Origin: Phellopilus nigrolimitatus
Taxonomy: Eukaryota > Basidiomycota > Agaricomycetes > Hymenochaetales > Hymenochaetaceae
DNA: 64,000 nucleotides
NCBI GenBank assembly: GCA_021029095.1
Contig: JAJOHG010000006.1
Coordinates: forward strand, 620,001 to 684,000
Reading direction: 5' to 3'
Shown here: in pieces, positions 22,978-33,518 of the stretch
How the letters are laid out: each line of letters starts with the position of its first letter
How positions within the stretch are numbered: position 1 is the first letter of the stretch
Program-made: the position numbers and the translations under genes
The notes under the pieces: model-generated
What the model was told of the DNA's origin: nothing
Database searches by the model: none
What the model saw: only the letters and a program-made list of their open reading frames with translations

Positions 22978-23793
22978 TATGTACGACGACAACGCTCTCG
23001 CTGGTGTTGTTCAGATGATGGTGAGCGCGAGCGTACTCAGGGAACGAAGCGACGGGACGCGGCACGCAACGCAGTCGCTCCAGTCACAGTACAGTGTGAC
23101 GCATATCAAACTGCATTTGGTAGTTCATGTTTTATGTGACGTTACGTGCTTCTTTTCTGGAGATTCTTCTTTCTGAAAAAGGGGCTTCAAGCAATCCATC
23201 ATGCATCAAGACTCAGAGCACCCCCGAAAATCGTGGGTATGAAAGGATGTCATGCCTTACATGTATTCCTCCACACTCCCAAAATAAATTGCTCGATGGC
23301 CTGAAGTACACACTGACGGCAATCCTACCGTGATCGTCGCATCGCCGATAATTCCATAACTAGCAAGCCAAGCCTCAGGTTGAACTGCGCAGAGCGACTC
23401 ATCGCTTCAGTGAGAAACTATCTTCCTTTACGTGTAGATAAGTAGCCTTTTCCCTTCCGTAAATAATTAAGCATATTGAACTAGACTTCACGAGTGATCA
23501 GACACGGTGCGTCTGTGGTTCGCTGCTTTAACGCTTCTTGATTGCAGTAAAAGCGCATTTTTTATATGCGATTCACCCGAACATTGGCAGTACCGTTGGA
23601 ATGAATACGCAGACCAAACCGCAAACCAAGCACAGTAAACACGTTTAGCAAAGACAAAATGCAGATCAGAATTTTTGCATAACTGTTCATGTACTGAGAG
23701 CTCCGCACGGGCATAAGATTAAAGGTATTGGTTACAGAAAAAGTTCTACATGATGGTCCTTCGAGAATCTATTCTGGGAACTATACACGCAAC
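22978..23793. other. Intergenic region, KNR4 to CoA-transferase
   Basis: About 800 bases holding the KNR4-like promoter and the 3' end of the CoA-transferase transcript. Short open frames on both strands show no domain. No RNA gene or repeat is seen. Confidence 0.55.
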
Positions 23794-25964
23794 TCACGCC
23801 GGCATCTGACCAAGGTCGCTCCGCACCTTGAACTTGGCTTCCGTCTTCGCCTTCACCTCGTCGAGTGTCACGCCCGGCGCCAACTCGATGAGCTCGAGCT
23901 CGCCTGCGGCACGGTCGACGTTGAACACCGCAAGGTCGGTCACGATCTGGCTGACGCAGCCCGCGCCAGTGAGCGGGAGCGAGCATTCCTGAACGAGCTT
24001 CGAGCTACCGTCGCGAGCAACGTGCTCCATCACGACAATGATCTTCGTCTTGTCCGGGTTCGAGACAAGATCCATGGCACCACCGATACCTGAGAATCAC
24101 TGAGAAAGTTTCCAAGACTAAAAACGACGGAAACACATACCCTTAACCATCTTGCCTGGAACCATGAAGTTCGCAAGATCACCAGCCGCAGAGCATTGCA
24201 GAGCCTGCGAGCAAAATTAGTACGAATAAGAATACTAAAAACGAAAAGCACGTACACCGAGGATAGAAACATCCATGTGGCCACCACGAATCATCGCGAA
24301 AGACTCGGCAGAATCTATAAAGTATATAGATACGCTCTTTCCTCAGAAAAACATATATATAAAACGCACCAAACACCGACGCGCCCGGAAGAAGAGTGAC
24401 TGTCTCTTTGCCAGCATTGATGATATCCCTTACGAAAAACATTGTTCACAAGTCGAATCACAAAGACCAAGTCACAAAAGTGAAACTCACGGGTCGGCCT
24501 GCTCCTTCGTCGGGAACGGACCCATGCCCAGAATACCGTTTTCGCTCTGCAGCCAGACACGGACACCAGGTTCCAAGAATTCCGTCACGAGTGTCGGCAT
24601 GCCCACACCCAAGTTGACGTAGAAGCCATCCTTTATTTCCTTTGCTGCACGCTTTGCAATGCGTTCACGCTTTGCTTGAGCGGCGGCTTTTGCGGAGTTA
24701 CCAGGCGACGGAGGAGGGGTATCGTCCGATTTCGCAAGGGTCAAGCTTTCAATTTCCTTCGGCTCAGTCGCTTTGACGATACGATCGACATAGATACCAG
24801 GCAGGTGGACGGCATTCGGCGAGAGGGAACCAACCGGGACGATGTGTTCAGCCTATAAAAAGCTTTAGTAGTCCGTCGGACTCAAAAATGTGGCCTCTGC
24901 TCACTTCAACAATAGTAAGCGCAGCATTCCTCGCTGCAACCGCGTTGTAGTTGTTTTGTGTGTACCTAGCATCTTGTTCAGAATGTGATGCAACACCTGA
25001 CATGGACATTACGTACCTAAAGACTGTGTTTCCAACTTCGTCGGCCTTCCACGCTCTCACGAACGCCACATCGCCAGCGAGCGCGGGCTCCATCACGTAG
25101 CGTTTTCCATCGAATACCCGGACTTCTTTACTGTTTCCGGGTTCTTCAATTCCGCTCTCCGGACCACCTGGTTTGTACCGAATAGGAATCAATCCCGTCT
25201 CGACCGCCGTGTACGCGCCGGTAGGAGTGAAGAACGCAGGAATACCAGCCGCATGAGCACGGAGACGCTCGACAAGCGTTCCCTGAGGGACAAGCTCAAG
25301 AGAAACTTGACCTTTAAGATATAATGATTCGAAGTGCTTGTTTCTGTGGAAATTGCCGAGGTGAGCTTAATACGCGACATGCGGCATTAACTAAAGACTA
25401 ACCCGCCGAGGTATGACAGCATCATCTTGCGAATTTGACCGGAGTGCACAAGTAAACCTATAAATCATTACAGTCGGAAACTTCGTTTGACGTCATAATG
25501 AAGAAATCTGCACTTACCGAGTCCTTTTTGACCTACACCAGCGTTATTAGAGACCGCCGTCAAGCCAGTGACCTCGGGCCGCTTCGCGAGAGCATGTATC
25601 AATGTATCTGTCGTAACACAGTTAGGGATTACAGGATTAGGCGCGCCATACGACGCTTCCGCCATCTACGACATACCAGGGGTTCCACAGAGTCCAAACC
25701 CTTTACCATGCAAATCGGTGAGTTCAAGAATATTTGCAGTGTTCATACGGTGATGGACATACCTCCGCACAGGATAGTTTGGCCCGACTTCACATCCTTC
25801 ACCGCGTTGTCAACCGAGTCCCACACCTTCGACTTGTTGGGTACAGGAATCGACGCAATTGTACGGATTCGCACACCCAACGCGACGATCGGGAGCGGCG
25901 GAAGGCGCATGCGAGCGCCAGCGCCAGCGCGCGGCGGCCGACAGCGGAGTCTGGCGGCCAGCAT
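23794..25964 (-). CDS. OXCT1: Succinyl-CoA:3-ketoacid CoA-transferase, mitochondrial
   Basis: Transfers CoA from succinyl-CoA to acetoacetate (or related acids) in the mitochondrial matrix, linking ketone and acid use to the TCA cycle. The start at 25964 (MLAARLRCRPPRAGAGARM) is an Arg/Ala-rich mitochondrial presequence. The alpha part has KVWDSVDNAVKDVKSGQTIL, ETLIHALAKRPEVTGLTAVS, NNAGVGQKGLG and QGTLVERLRAHAAGIPAFFT. An acidic linker follows. The beta part has RAAKEIKDGFYVNLGVGMPT, the active-site block QSENGILGMGP with the catalytic Glu, GGHMDVSILGALQ and CVSQIVTDLAVF. It ends QMPA then TGA at 23794-23796. Both halves sit in one chain, as in eukaryotic SCOT and unlike two-subunit bacterial enzymes. 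About eight introns. Length near 530 residues is normal. Confidence 0.94.
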
Positions 25965-27361
25965 GGGGAAGAACGAAGGTGGAGGTAGGAAGTCAAGTTA
26001 GCACCTGAGAAAGGCGGGGAAGGAGTGGGGGAGAGGAAGCACCATTTAACCGTCCCTCTCTGCGCTGGTTAAATAGCGTGAACCCAAGTGCTTACGGGCA
26101 TTACCGTTGTAATCATCCGTGAGAACTTTAGCTCCAATGAAGCTACCGGCATGCTCTCCGATCGACTCCGATCCTCCTTGTCCGACTCAGTAATCTTGAC
26201 TGGCCAACCACATTTTTCAACTTAGCAGAGTCTGAGCTCCCTCGGAAAACTCAACCTCGGCGCTTTTGAGTGCTTCAAGCTATTATATGCTCATATGTCT
26301 ACACAGTCTGTCCTCGAACTGTCTATCCTTTGGCCTCGGGTGACCCACTCCAACTCGCACTCGCTCACCCGCGTCTTCCGCGATTCGGATTACTGTATCC
26401 CCAGCTTACTGGCAGAACTTTTATTCGAAGAATCCCTCAAGTGACCATTCGACTTTCCCGAACGAACTTGTTCTCGGGTGGACGCGGTCTGGTAGATGGA
26501 CTTTCTGGCGTTTGAAGCAACTCGAGAAATGATTTTGCGAGTCTCCATCGATCTTCGGCATCGCGCTAAAATTCATCCTTGCTTGTGATTGTTCGTCTAG
26601 TAGCGCACTTTCCCCACACCGATACTGAGCGGGGATCCGCAATGTAACTTACATGACAAATCCCTTGTCCCCGACTCCCTCTTTCTTTTCATCCAACAGA
26701 TTGATACTTGACTATTACCACTCACCGGAATAAGCGGTTGTCCCTGTCCCGCTGCCCGTCCGCGGGTAATTCAGCAAACTGATACCTAGTCCTCGCCCTA
26801 TGATATTTGGAGAAAGAATGTTCCGAGGGTTAACTAGAGTACGTAAGCTCGGGCGGCGTGCGTCGGGAAGCACTGGTATCTAGCATTGTCGACTCTTAAA
26901 TTTGGCGGTGGGAGAGCGGTGATGAAGGAAGGCGGACAAGCATTGTCAGGGTCTGTCGGCAGGTGAAGTATTGGCGTTAGCACGGAGTTTGAGGGGACTT
27001 TGAACATCAACCAGAGGGGTAGCTTGGAGGAAACGAACCCACACGTTCCGCCGAGGTGATATGTATGATGACCAGAAAGCAGTTGCTGGTAGGATGGAGT
27101 TGGCTAGAATTATCCACCTCCATGCTAAGAATCCTAGCGGAAAAAAATACACACTTATCATAGCTCACCACGGACGAGTCTGATTGATGAATTTCGTATC
27201 GTGAAGATCGGCAGGCACTGATTGTGTTTATGTATCATTGACAGACTTTCTCCCTTTAGAATTCTCATTTTAAACTCTGAAACTATCTCAACAGGCAATT
27301 CTGAGAAAACAGTAAATAACATACATAAAGCCGAAGCTACTTTCAGTGCATGGATGCTAAC
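25965..27361. other. Intergenic region of 1.4 kb without a recognised gene
   Basis: The first part should be the promoter of the CoA-transferase and the last part the 3' end of CSM3. In between, both strands hold only short open frames without recognisable motifs, for example 26270-26515 plus and 26946-27161 minus. No repeat, tRNA or transposon end was recognised by eye. Confidence 0.5.
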
Positions 27362-28897
27362 TCAGACATACATGTCATCCCAGTCATCGTCGTTAGATCC
27401 TGCAGTACTCACTGCCTTCCCCGGAGCAGTTGCGTTAAGGGGGTCCCCTGCAGAAGCGCCAGGAGCCGCACCTGTACCAGCGCTTACAGGCGATGCATCG
27501 GCCTGCTCCTTTTCCATGTCATCAAAAATATCCCACACGTCATCGTCGATGTCGTCCGCGCTCGAGGACTTCCGCGGCGCGCTAGCACCGTCTGCCTCCT
27601 TCGGCGGTTGAGCTTGGCCGCTGTTGGTGCGCGAGGCGGTGGCAGGAGGGTTATCGTCAAAAGCTCCGGGACCATCTTGCAGCTCCGCCCACATCTCGCT
27701 TTCATCATCATCAAAGGTGAAGTCTCGGCTGGCTGAGCCGCCCTTCGCTTTCACCGCACTGGTGGAATGACGCGCTGTGTTTGTGATGGCACGAGACATT
27801 TCTTCCTCTTCCGCTAGAAGCGCATCCACGTCGAAAGGATCGTCGTCGTCCATGGGAATATCGTGGTCTGAAGCAGAACTAGGTGGGCGCGACACCGGAG
27901 GCTCGATGATTTCTGATGATGCACGGGAGGATGATACTCGCGAAGGGATAACATTTCTCTGCGAGGGCCGAAGACGTCGTCATCGTCTCCGCTCTCCTCG
28001 CCCTTGTCTGAGCGCATCTCGACGTCTTCATCTTTGCCATCGATTTTCCCCTTCGCTTCATCTCTCCATACACTAAGAGACACCTTTTGGTTCCACATAG
28101 TTAGATATGCAGATGTGTAATTTTAGAAATAATAATAAATCGTACATGCATTCGCTTTGAGTGGCACAGTTTCTCAACGCGATTCACCGTATCACTGAAC
28201 GTGATTTTAGGATACATCTTATGCGCCCAAAATTGGTACACCGAGAACAATCGGTTCAAATCTGATAGCTATTGGACGCAAGTATGATCAACAAAAAAAC
28301 AATATCAGCGCGAAGGCCAGTACGCACTTCATGGCCCTTTCCCTTCGGTTTGAAGTCTTTGCAAAGCTGTACGAGAGCTGGTAGGCCATCTTTTCCCAAG
28401 ATCCTCGTTTCATCGAGCTTCGCAATTGGCCTCTTTTCCTTACCGCCATCGCCCCCCTTGTGAGCGCCAAACGCGTTCTCCTTCCCCTCTCCATCCATGC
28501 CATCTCGCGGCGGAGAGCTCGATTGCACCGCATACTTCGGAAACGAGCTTGCAGGTGCTTCCTTTTCGGCTCGCCGCTGTGCCTCGCGGCGGACGGCGGC
28601 AAGGTCAAACGGTTTTGATGTAGATGCTGCTGGAGCAGGCTCCTCCAGGTCGTCAAAGAGTGAGCTTATGTCTGGTACAGCGTTTCCTGGACCCTGGGCG
28701 GACTTGGCCAAGCTAGTGCTCTCTTCATCGCCTTCGTCCGGATCCTCCAGAAAGAGCGTCGACCGACGGCGCTTGCTCGGTCGGAAAACACTGTCCTCCT
28801 CGTCATCGTCCGCGCCGCCCGCGACTGCTTCGCGGCGCGGCGGCGAAGGCGAATTCTCCAGAGATTCGGACCAGATATCGTCGAGTGAAACAGACAT
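27362..28897 (-). CDS. CSM3: Replication fork protection protein Csm3/Swi3/Tipin
   Basis: Csm3/Swi3 (Tipin) pairs with Tof1/Swi1 (Timeless) at replication forks, stabilising stalled forks and aiding checkpoint signalling. The start MSVSLDDIWSESLENSP at 28897 precedes an acidic region. The Swi3 domain is clear: LDETRILGKDGLPALVQLCK, DFKPKGKGHEASDLNRLF, SVYQFWAHKMYPKITFSDTV and NRVEKLCHSKRM, split by two introns. The acidic C-terminus (MDDDDPFDVDALLAEEEE and DDDWDDMYV) ends in TGA at 27362-27364. Between them the frame changes. Either one base is missing near 27966-27970, or a 65-base intron with a weak GTCGAG donor (27959-28023) is removed. The in-phase GTG used as an upstream start in the same frame (28918) is not an ATG. 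Confidence 0.85.
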
Positions 28898-29169
28898 GGA
28901 GGCAGGCAGCAAAGGCACAGGCTAACTCGGCGTGATCGAAGAACAAGCCGGTGCTGGCTGGTGCGTGGACGCGACGCGACGCGCTGGTGGCGCGTTGTAC
29001 CAAAGCGGAACTCCAATTCCACCGCGGTCTTCATACCGTCGAACGACAACGAATTTATAAGCAGAATTTTTATTTTTGTGTGTTACAGCTTATGAGAAAG
29101 CGAGACTCGTCTCTCGTATAAGTACCAGCGGTCAATCTCATCGGACCTCAGACAGCAACCCTTCAATCG
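28898..29169. promoter_or_regulatory. Bidirectional promoter region, CSM3 / N-terminal methyltransferase
   Basis: 272 bases separate the two start codons on opposite strands, so both core promoters and leaders must lie here. No clear TATA box on the plus side; an AT-rich stretch is at 29048-29084. Confidence 0.5.
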
Positions 29170-30295
29170 ATGGACACGCGCAATGTACGTTTGACTCGGA
29201 GCATGGCTCAAAAACCTGTCGTGCAAGACGGAATCGACTATTGGAAGACGCAACCAGCGAGTCTTGATGGTGTCCTCGGTACGTTCTCTTAAAGTGTGAT
29301 ATGATGTTATTGAACTATTCATGATCTTCTCATGTAAGGTGGTTTTGGCACCTGCGTATGTTTCCTCGCCGGAAAAGGAATCTTGTGAAATGTACTGAAT
29401 TCACTGACTGCCGCCGCAGACCCTTCCTCGAGTGGACGCGCTCGGATCGCGTCAGTTTTTGCTCAGTCTGCTCCCTGAGCTGTCGGTGGTGCCCTCTGCT
29501 ATTCGCCCCCTCAATGCGCCGCAGCTGACGAGGCGTACACGAGCTCTCGACGTCGGCGCTGGCATCGGTCGAGTCACCTCGACGGTGCTCCTCCACCTCA
29601 TTGAGGATGTCGTCCTCCTCGAGCCTGTCGAACACTTCGTGCGCGAGGCCTTCCGACGCGTCTCCGCCTCGAAGCGCGACAAATATGCGGGCGAATGGAA
29701 GGGCGTCAAGGACGCGCAGAAGAGCGTCACAGTCGTGCAAGGGACGCTCCAGGACTTTGACCCACGCGTATCTCCAGAGAGTGCGAAGACTACTGTGCTT
29801 GGCAGGCTGGGCTACTCGCCGCCTGAGGGGAAGTCTGATGGTAACTCTGGGTTCGACGTGGTTTGGTGCCAGTGGTGTCTAGGGCATTTGTCCGACGAGG
29901 ATCTGGTTACCTTTCTAAAGCGCGCTAGGGAATCACTCCGATCTAAATCGAAGAGTACGGGAAATATGGAAGGTCTCATCGTCGTGAAAGAAAACATATG
30001 CCCTGAAGTAACCCTCGGAGAGCCGAGAACGGTTTTTGACGCGAAAGATAGCTGTCTAACAAGGTTCTTCACCTTTAATACCGTTCTCCGCCCCATGAAG
30101 TTATCTGATTTGTTTTATGCAGGAGCGATCTCGCTTGGAAAGACATCTTTGCGAGTGCCAGTCTCAAAATACTGAAGGAGGATGTGCAACCTGGTTTCCC
30201 AGAGGGACTTTACAGTGTAAAAATGTCTGAAGAGTATTGCGTTGTCTTCGAGCCATTACTAACGTATTTGTTTTTTCAGGTACGCCCTGCAATGA
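29170..30295 (+). CDS. TAE1: Alpha-N-terminal Xaa-Pro-Lys methyltransferase (NTM1 family)
   Basis: Methylates the free alpha-amino group of proteins whose N-terminus is Xaa-Pro-Lys after Met removal, notably ribosomal proteins, using S-adenosylmethionine. Blocks in order: DGIDYWKTQPASLDGVLGG, RVDALGSRQFLLSLLPEL, motif I ALDVGAGIGRVTS, DVVLLEPVEHFVREA, FDVVWCQWCLGHLSDEDLVT, LIVVKENICPE, and the final SLKILKEDVQPGFPEGLYSV. The exon at 29339-29355 is only 17 bases and encodes the GFGT turn; both its splice junctions are in phase. The last exon adds the YALQ end with TGA at 30293-30295. A second in-frame ATG lies at 29203. The gene diverges from CSM3 across 272 bases and converges on the Zn2Cys6 gene. 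Confidence 0.92.
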
Positions 30296-30489
30296 AAGGA
30301 ATGTGCAATATATGGGGGACTGTTTTCGTTTCTTTGCAACCAATTACAATCACAATAACTTATCAACAGTGTACCCTACTTTGAAACATTACAAATTAGA
30401 GGGAGGAAATGGCCAGGCTCGATTTGAGTTCAACAGCATAAGGGTACGAGAAGATATAGTACGTTATGATGACCACGCAGACCCACAAA

Positions 30490-31483
30490 TCAGAAACGCA
30501 TGTCCCAATGACAGGCCCTCTGCCCAGAAAGGGGCCCTGATAGTGGTCCGGTGACCATAATTCCAGATACCGGAGCGTTGTGGCTCGGAGCACGCACAGG
30601 CGGTAGGTGACTGTCATAATTAAAGCCGAATTCCGTCGTCTCTGCGGCGGGTGGAAATACATTGAAAGAAACGGAAGCCTGAGATTGGCACGACCCAGCA
30701 GCCTCAAGGCTGCCACCGGGAGCGTCTTGTTGTGGCTGATATTGGAATTGAGGATGAGGAAAGGTGGGCTGCTGATGAAAAGGGAAATGTTAACGTCGCC
30801 AATGTCGGACTCTCAAAAGCACGTCTTACGGAAGGATGTGCTCCATTATTCCCATAAAAAGACGGGGTAAAATTGGAGGGAATGGACATCTGAGAACCGC
30901 CACCCATCATTTGGGAAGGGCTAAAAAAGAGAGGATGAGCGAAGGCTGTGCCGAGCATCCCCCAAACAGATCTACCTTTGTTGACTGGGGAAGTATTCAT
31001 ATGGGTGTATATTATTCGTACGAGTGTCTTCGAGGTGAGACACAGGGAAGGGGGTATTCGTGTCTGGTATGGTTGCATTGAATGTTATTTCGGGAGCATC
31101 TGAAGTCGGGACCTAAACGCAAGTAATACTGTTATCACCGTAGTCGCGGTCATGATGTAGTGTTTTGACGACTAGGCTCACCATGGGATCAGATTGCTCC
31201 GGCGCGAGATCGTATACACTTGCGTTGTCTCTGATAGCTTTCCATGGAACATACAGTGGACAACTGATCCGTCCAGCCTTGGAGCACTTCTCGCAAAGGC
31301 GAGGATTTTCGCTGATGATCGTGCACTAATAGGCGGTGAGCTGCGTATATTATATATGTACGACAATGCCCTTACCTTCATTTTCCGTCGGGCGCACTCA
31401 GAGCATGGCTTCCGGTTGCGTTTGTGCTCAATAGGTCGCTGAATGCTGAGTGAAAAAGACGAATGGTGGTGGCTCTGCGACAT
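30490..31483 (-). CDS. Zn(II)2Cys6 fungal transcription factor
   Basis: Fungal-specific DNA-binding regulator. The start MSQSHHHSSFSLSIQRPIEH at 31483 leads to the zinc cluster RKPCSECARRKMKC, then after a 50-base intron CEKCSKAGRISCPLY. This gives six Cys with CxxC-x6-C and CxxC-x7-C spacing. A basic stretch before the first Cys fits nuclear import. Two or three further introns lead to a Gln/Pro/Ser-rich C-terminal part (QPTFPHPQFQYQPQQ, VSFNVFPPAAETTEFGF) ending in TGA at 30490-30492. At roughly 240 residues it is short, and no fungal-specific regulatory middle domain is seen. Target genes cannot be inferred. Exons after the cluster are less certain than the cluster itself. Confidence 0.75.
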
Positions 31484-32728
31484 CCTTAGAGATAGAGGTA
31501 TCGAATAACGTCGTCGACGTTTATGCTTTTATATCAAATAAAAGCTGTGAGTTTGGCCTTTCTTGTAGTTGGCTTGATGAAGAAAGTGGCCAAGCGGAAG
31601 AACGCGAGCGAGTCGCGGAGTTGCGTCTTATCTCCCATATCCACAAGGTCGTTTACGCAAAAAGGAATGGCAATGCACTAGGAGTAGACGATAGCTTACT
31701 CCGAAAGGTTTCTTAGGATCTGAATAGAGAACCCAGAGGGGAAGAAAACCATAAAAATAAGACAGTCTCTGGATATCACAGAACGCCGCGGAAGCAAAAA
31801 TAACTGCGTCGGCTCAACCCAAACCCAAGTTGCCAAGGACCTAGGGGATGATAAAAAGCAAGCTGGCGCTCGCTGTTAGGCGCTATAGAAAAAACTGAAG
31901 AAAGTTTGCGTTCGAGTTATCTAAAAAAAAAGTAATAAAGCATTTTATCGATTATTAATAAAGGCTTTAAAGTCTGATATGTAAAAATTATAGCTTACTG
32001 GAATACCCTCGATTTTTATCGACACGAAGCTTGAAATTCTGACGAGGATATAAATGCGAATGGCTGACGTATAATCCGACCGATATGCAAACAGCGAGAA
32101 GTGCCATACACCCTTCACAATTTGCGCAGCATCTCGTTCACGCAAGGAAGTTCAGAGGCAACACATCAAGGGGAAACGGATATTGTCTGACTCCTTTAGT
32201 CTGGATAGTTTCTTTCGCCCAAAACTTTTCGGCCGAGCCTGTGGCATGTGTGCATATACGAGTACACTAGAAGATCAATGGATTAGAATAGGTTCGGAAA
32301 TTACCTTTCATGGTAAAATGAAACACATTTAAAACCCATGAGGATTCTTGACAGCATAGGCGGACGGAGAAAGGGTGTATCAGGCAGTGTAAACCAGCCC
32401 ATGTGCTCCGAAAGCGACCTGTGGAAAGAAGGAAAACAACAGACTTTGTACAGGCCACTTAGGCCAGCAAACCGAAGTCAGCACACGCTCACGTGCTCTT
32501 GACGAAAATACAGATGCTATCCCGTCCAATATCCGTAGATTCCATTGAGAATGGTCTTCGGACCTCTTGTATAGTTCGATCTGATTCAAAAGAGAGTTCC
32601 GGCGGAGGCATCTTTTTGAAAAACTGCCCATGTTGCAACTACGAATGGTAGGAATCATTGTGGGGCAAAGGCGAGGGTTCGTGTTCCATGGGCGACAGAC
32701 ATTAGGTTTTGGGCGGCTACAGATTTCT
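31484..32728. other. Intergenic region of 1.2 kb, AT-rich in part
   Basis: Begins with the promoter of the Zn2Cys6 gene. About 31900-32060 is AT-rich. Short open frames on either strand (for example 32380-32739 minus) show no recognised domain and partly overlap the candidate microprotein gene. No RNA gene is recognised. Confidence 0.45.
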
Positions 32729-33142
32729 TCACGAGTCATCGGCGGCGGCCTGTAACCTCTCAGCGCTCAACGACTGGGAAGGAGCTTTCGTGAGCCGGCT
32801 GCACGGCTAAAAGCGAAAGAGAAACACTCACTGCTGTCTCACGAAGCTGCATCTCCGTCCAGCGGTCAAACCACTGGACAAAATCCAAATATACCCTTTC
32901 ACGTTGCATAAAGGATACCAAGTAGGCGCCTATCCCGACCGGAGTAAGCATCATGCCCGGAGTTTTCTTCATATACAAGATGCTTGGGGAAAAAATGCTG
33001 TAAAAGATGCGGAGAAAACAAGCAGCAGAGGGACAAGTCTAACGCAGAGGAGGGAGATTTGGAGTTCAGACTGCATTTATGGTCCACTCGGTGATTTATT
33101 CGTCCACCGGGACGAGGACAGGGTGATCTTTGCGGTAGCCAT
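32729..33142 (-). CDS. Candidate 73-residue single-helix membrane protein
   Basis: A three-exon model with matching phases. Exon 1 is 33142 to about 33108 (MATAKITLSSS). Exon 2 is 32997-32832, with a TTTTACAG acceptor and a GTGAGT donor. Exon 3 is 32749-32729 (AAADDS then TGA). Exon 2 encodes a hydrophobic run MMLTPVGIGAYLVSFM, then RERVYLDFVQWFDRWTEM, which looks like a membrane helix followed by a charged amphipathic tail, as in small mitochondrial inner-membrane subunits. The weak point is the exon 1 donor (GTGGAC). I do not recognise the family. It could also be a fragment of a longer gene with other upstream exons. Confidence 0.35.
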
Positions 33143-33518
33143 GAAATCTGCCGGTGTGATTGCTGCCTCGTTTCTTCCAGCATCAGTTGTAAACTGATAG
33201 GCCCTTGCTACGTACGTGTCATGACATTCCGTGTGTTTACGGCGAAAACAGTCAACATTGCAGTTCGTCACCTTTCATACCAATCATAATCCCAATGGTT
33301 AAACTTAGCGCAGATAAAATTTACATTGAAACCCATCCTCAAGTTGATGCATACCAGTACTCATACACAGACTACATATATTACTACTGGATAGAGATAA
33401 CCGTAAGAGCGAACAATTCAAACCAAATAATTCAAGTAGTCTAGGATGCGATGGAAGATGTAGGTGCATGAAAAGAGTAGAAGAGAAGACCATGTTGTGC
33501 CGGCTACATCATCTCCAG
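33143..33518. other. Intergenic region, candidate microprotein to SPT6 3' end
   Basis: About 375 bases. It probably holds the promoter of the candidate small gene and the 3' untranslated part of SPT6. Nothing else is seen. Confidence 0.45.

Noticed and set aside
25965..27361. A missed gene in the 1.4 kb gap before CSM3
   Set aside because: Only short unrelated open frames on both strands, with no splice pattern joining them.
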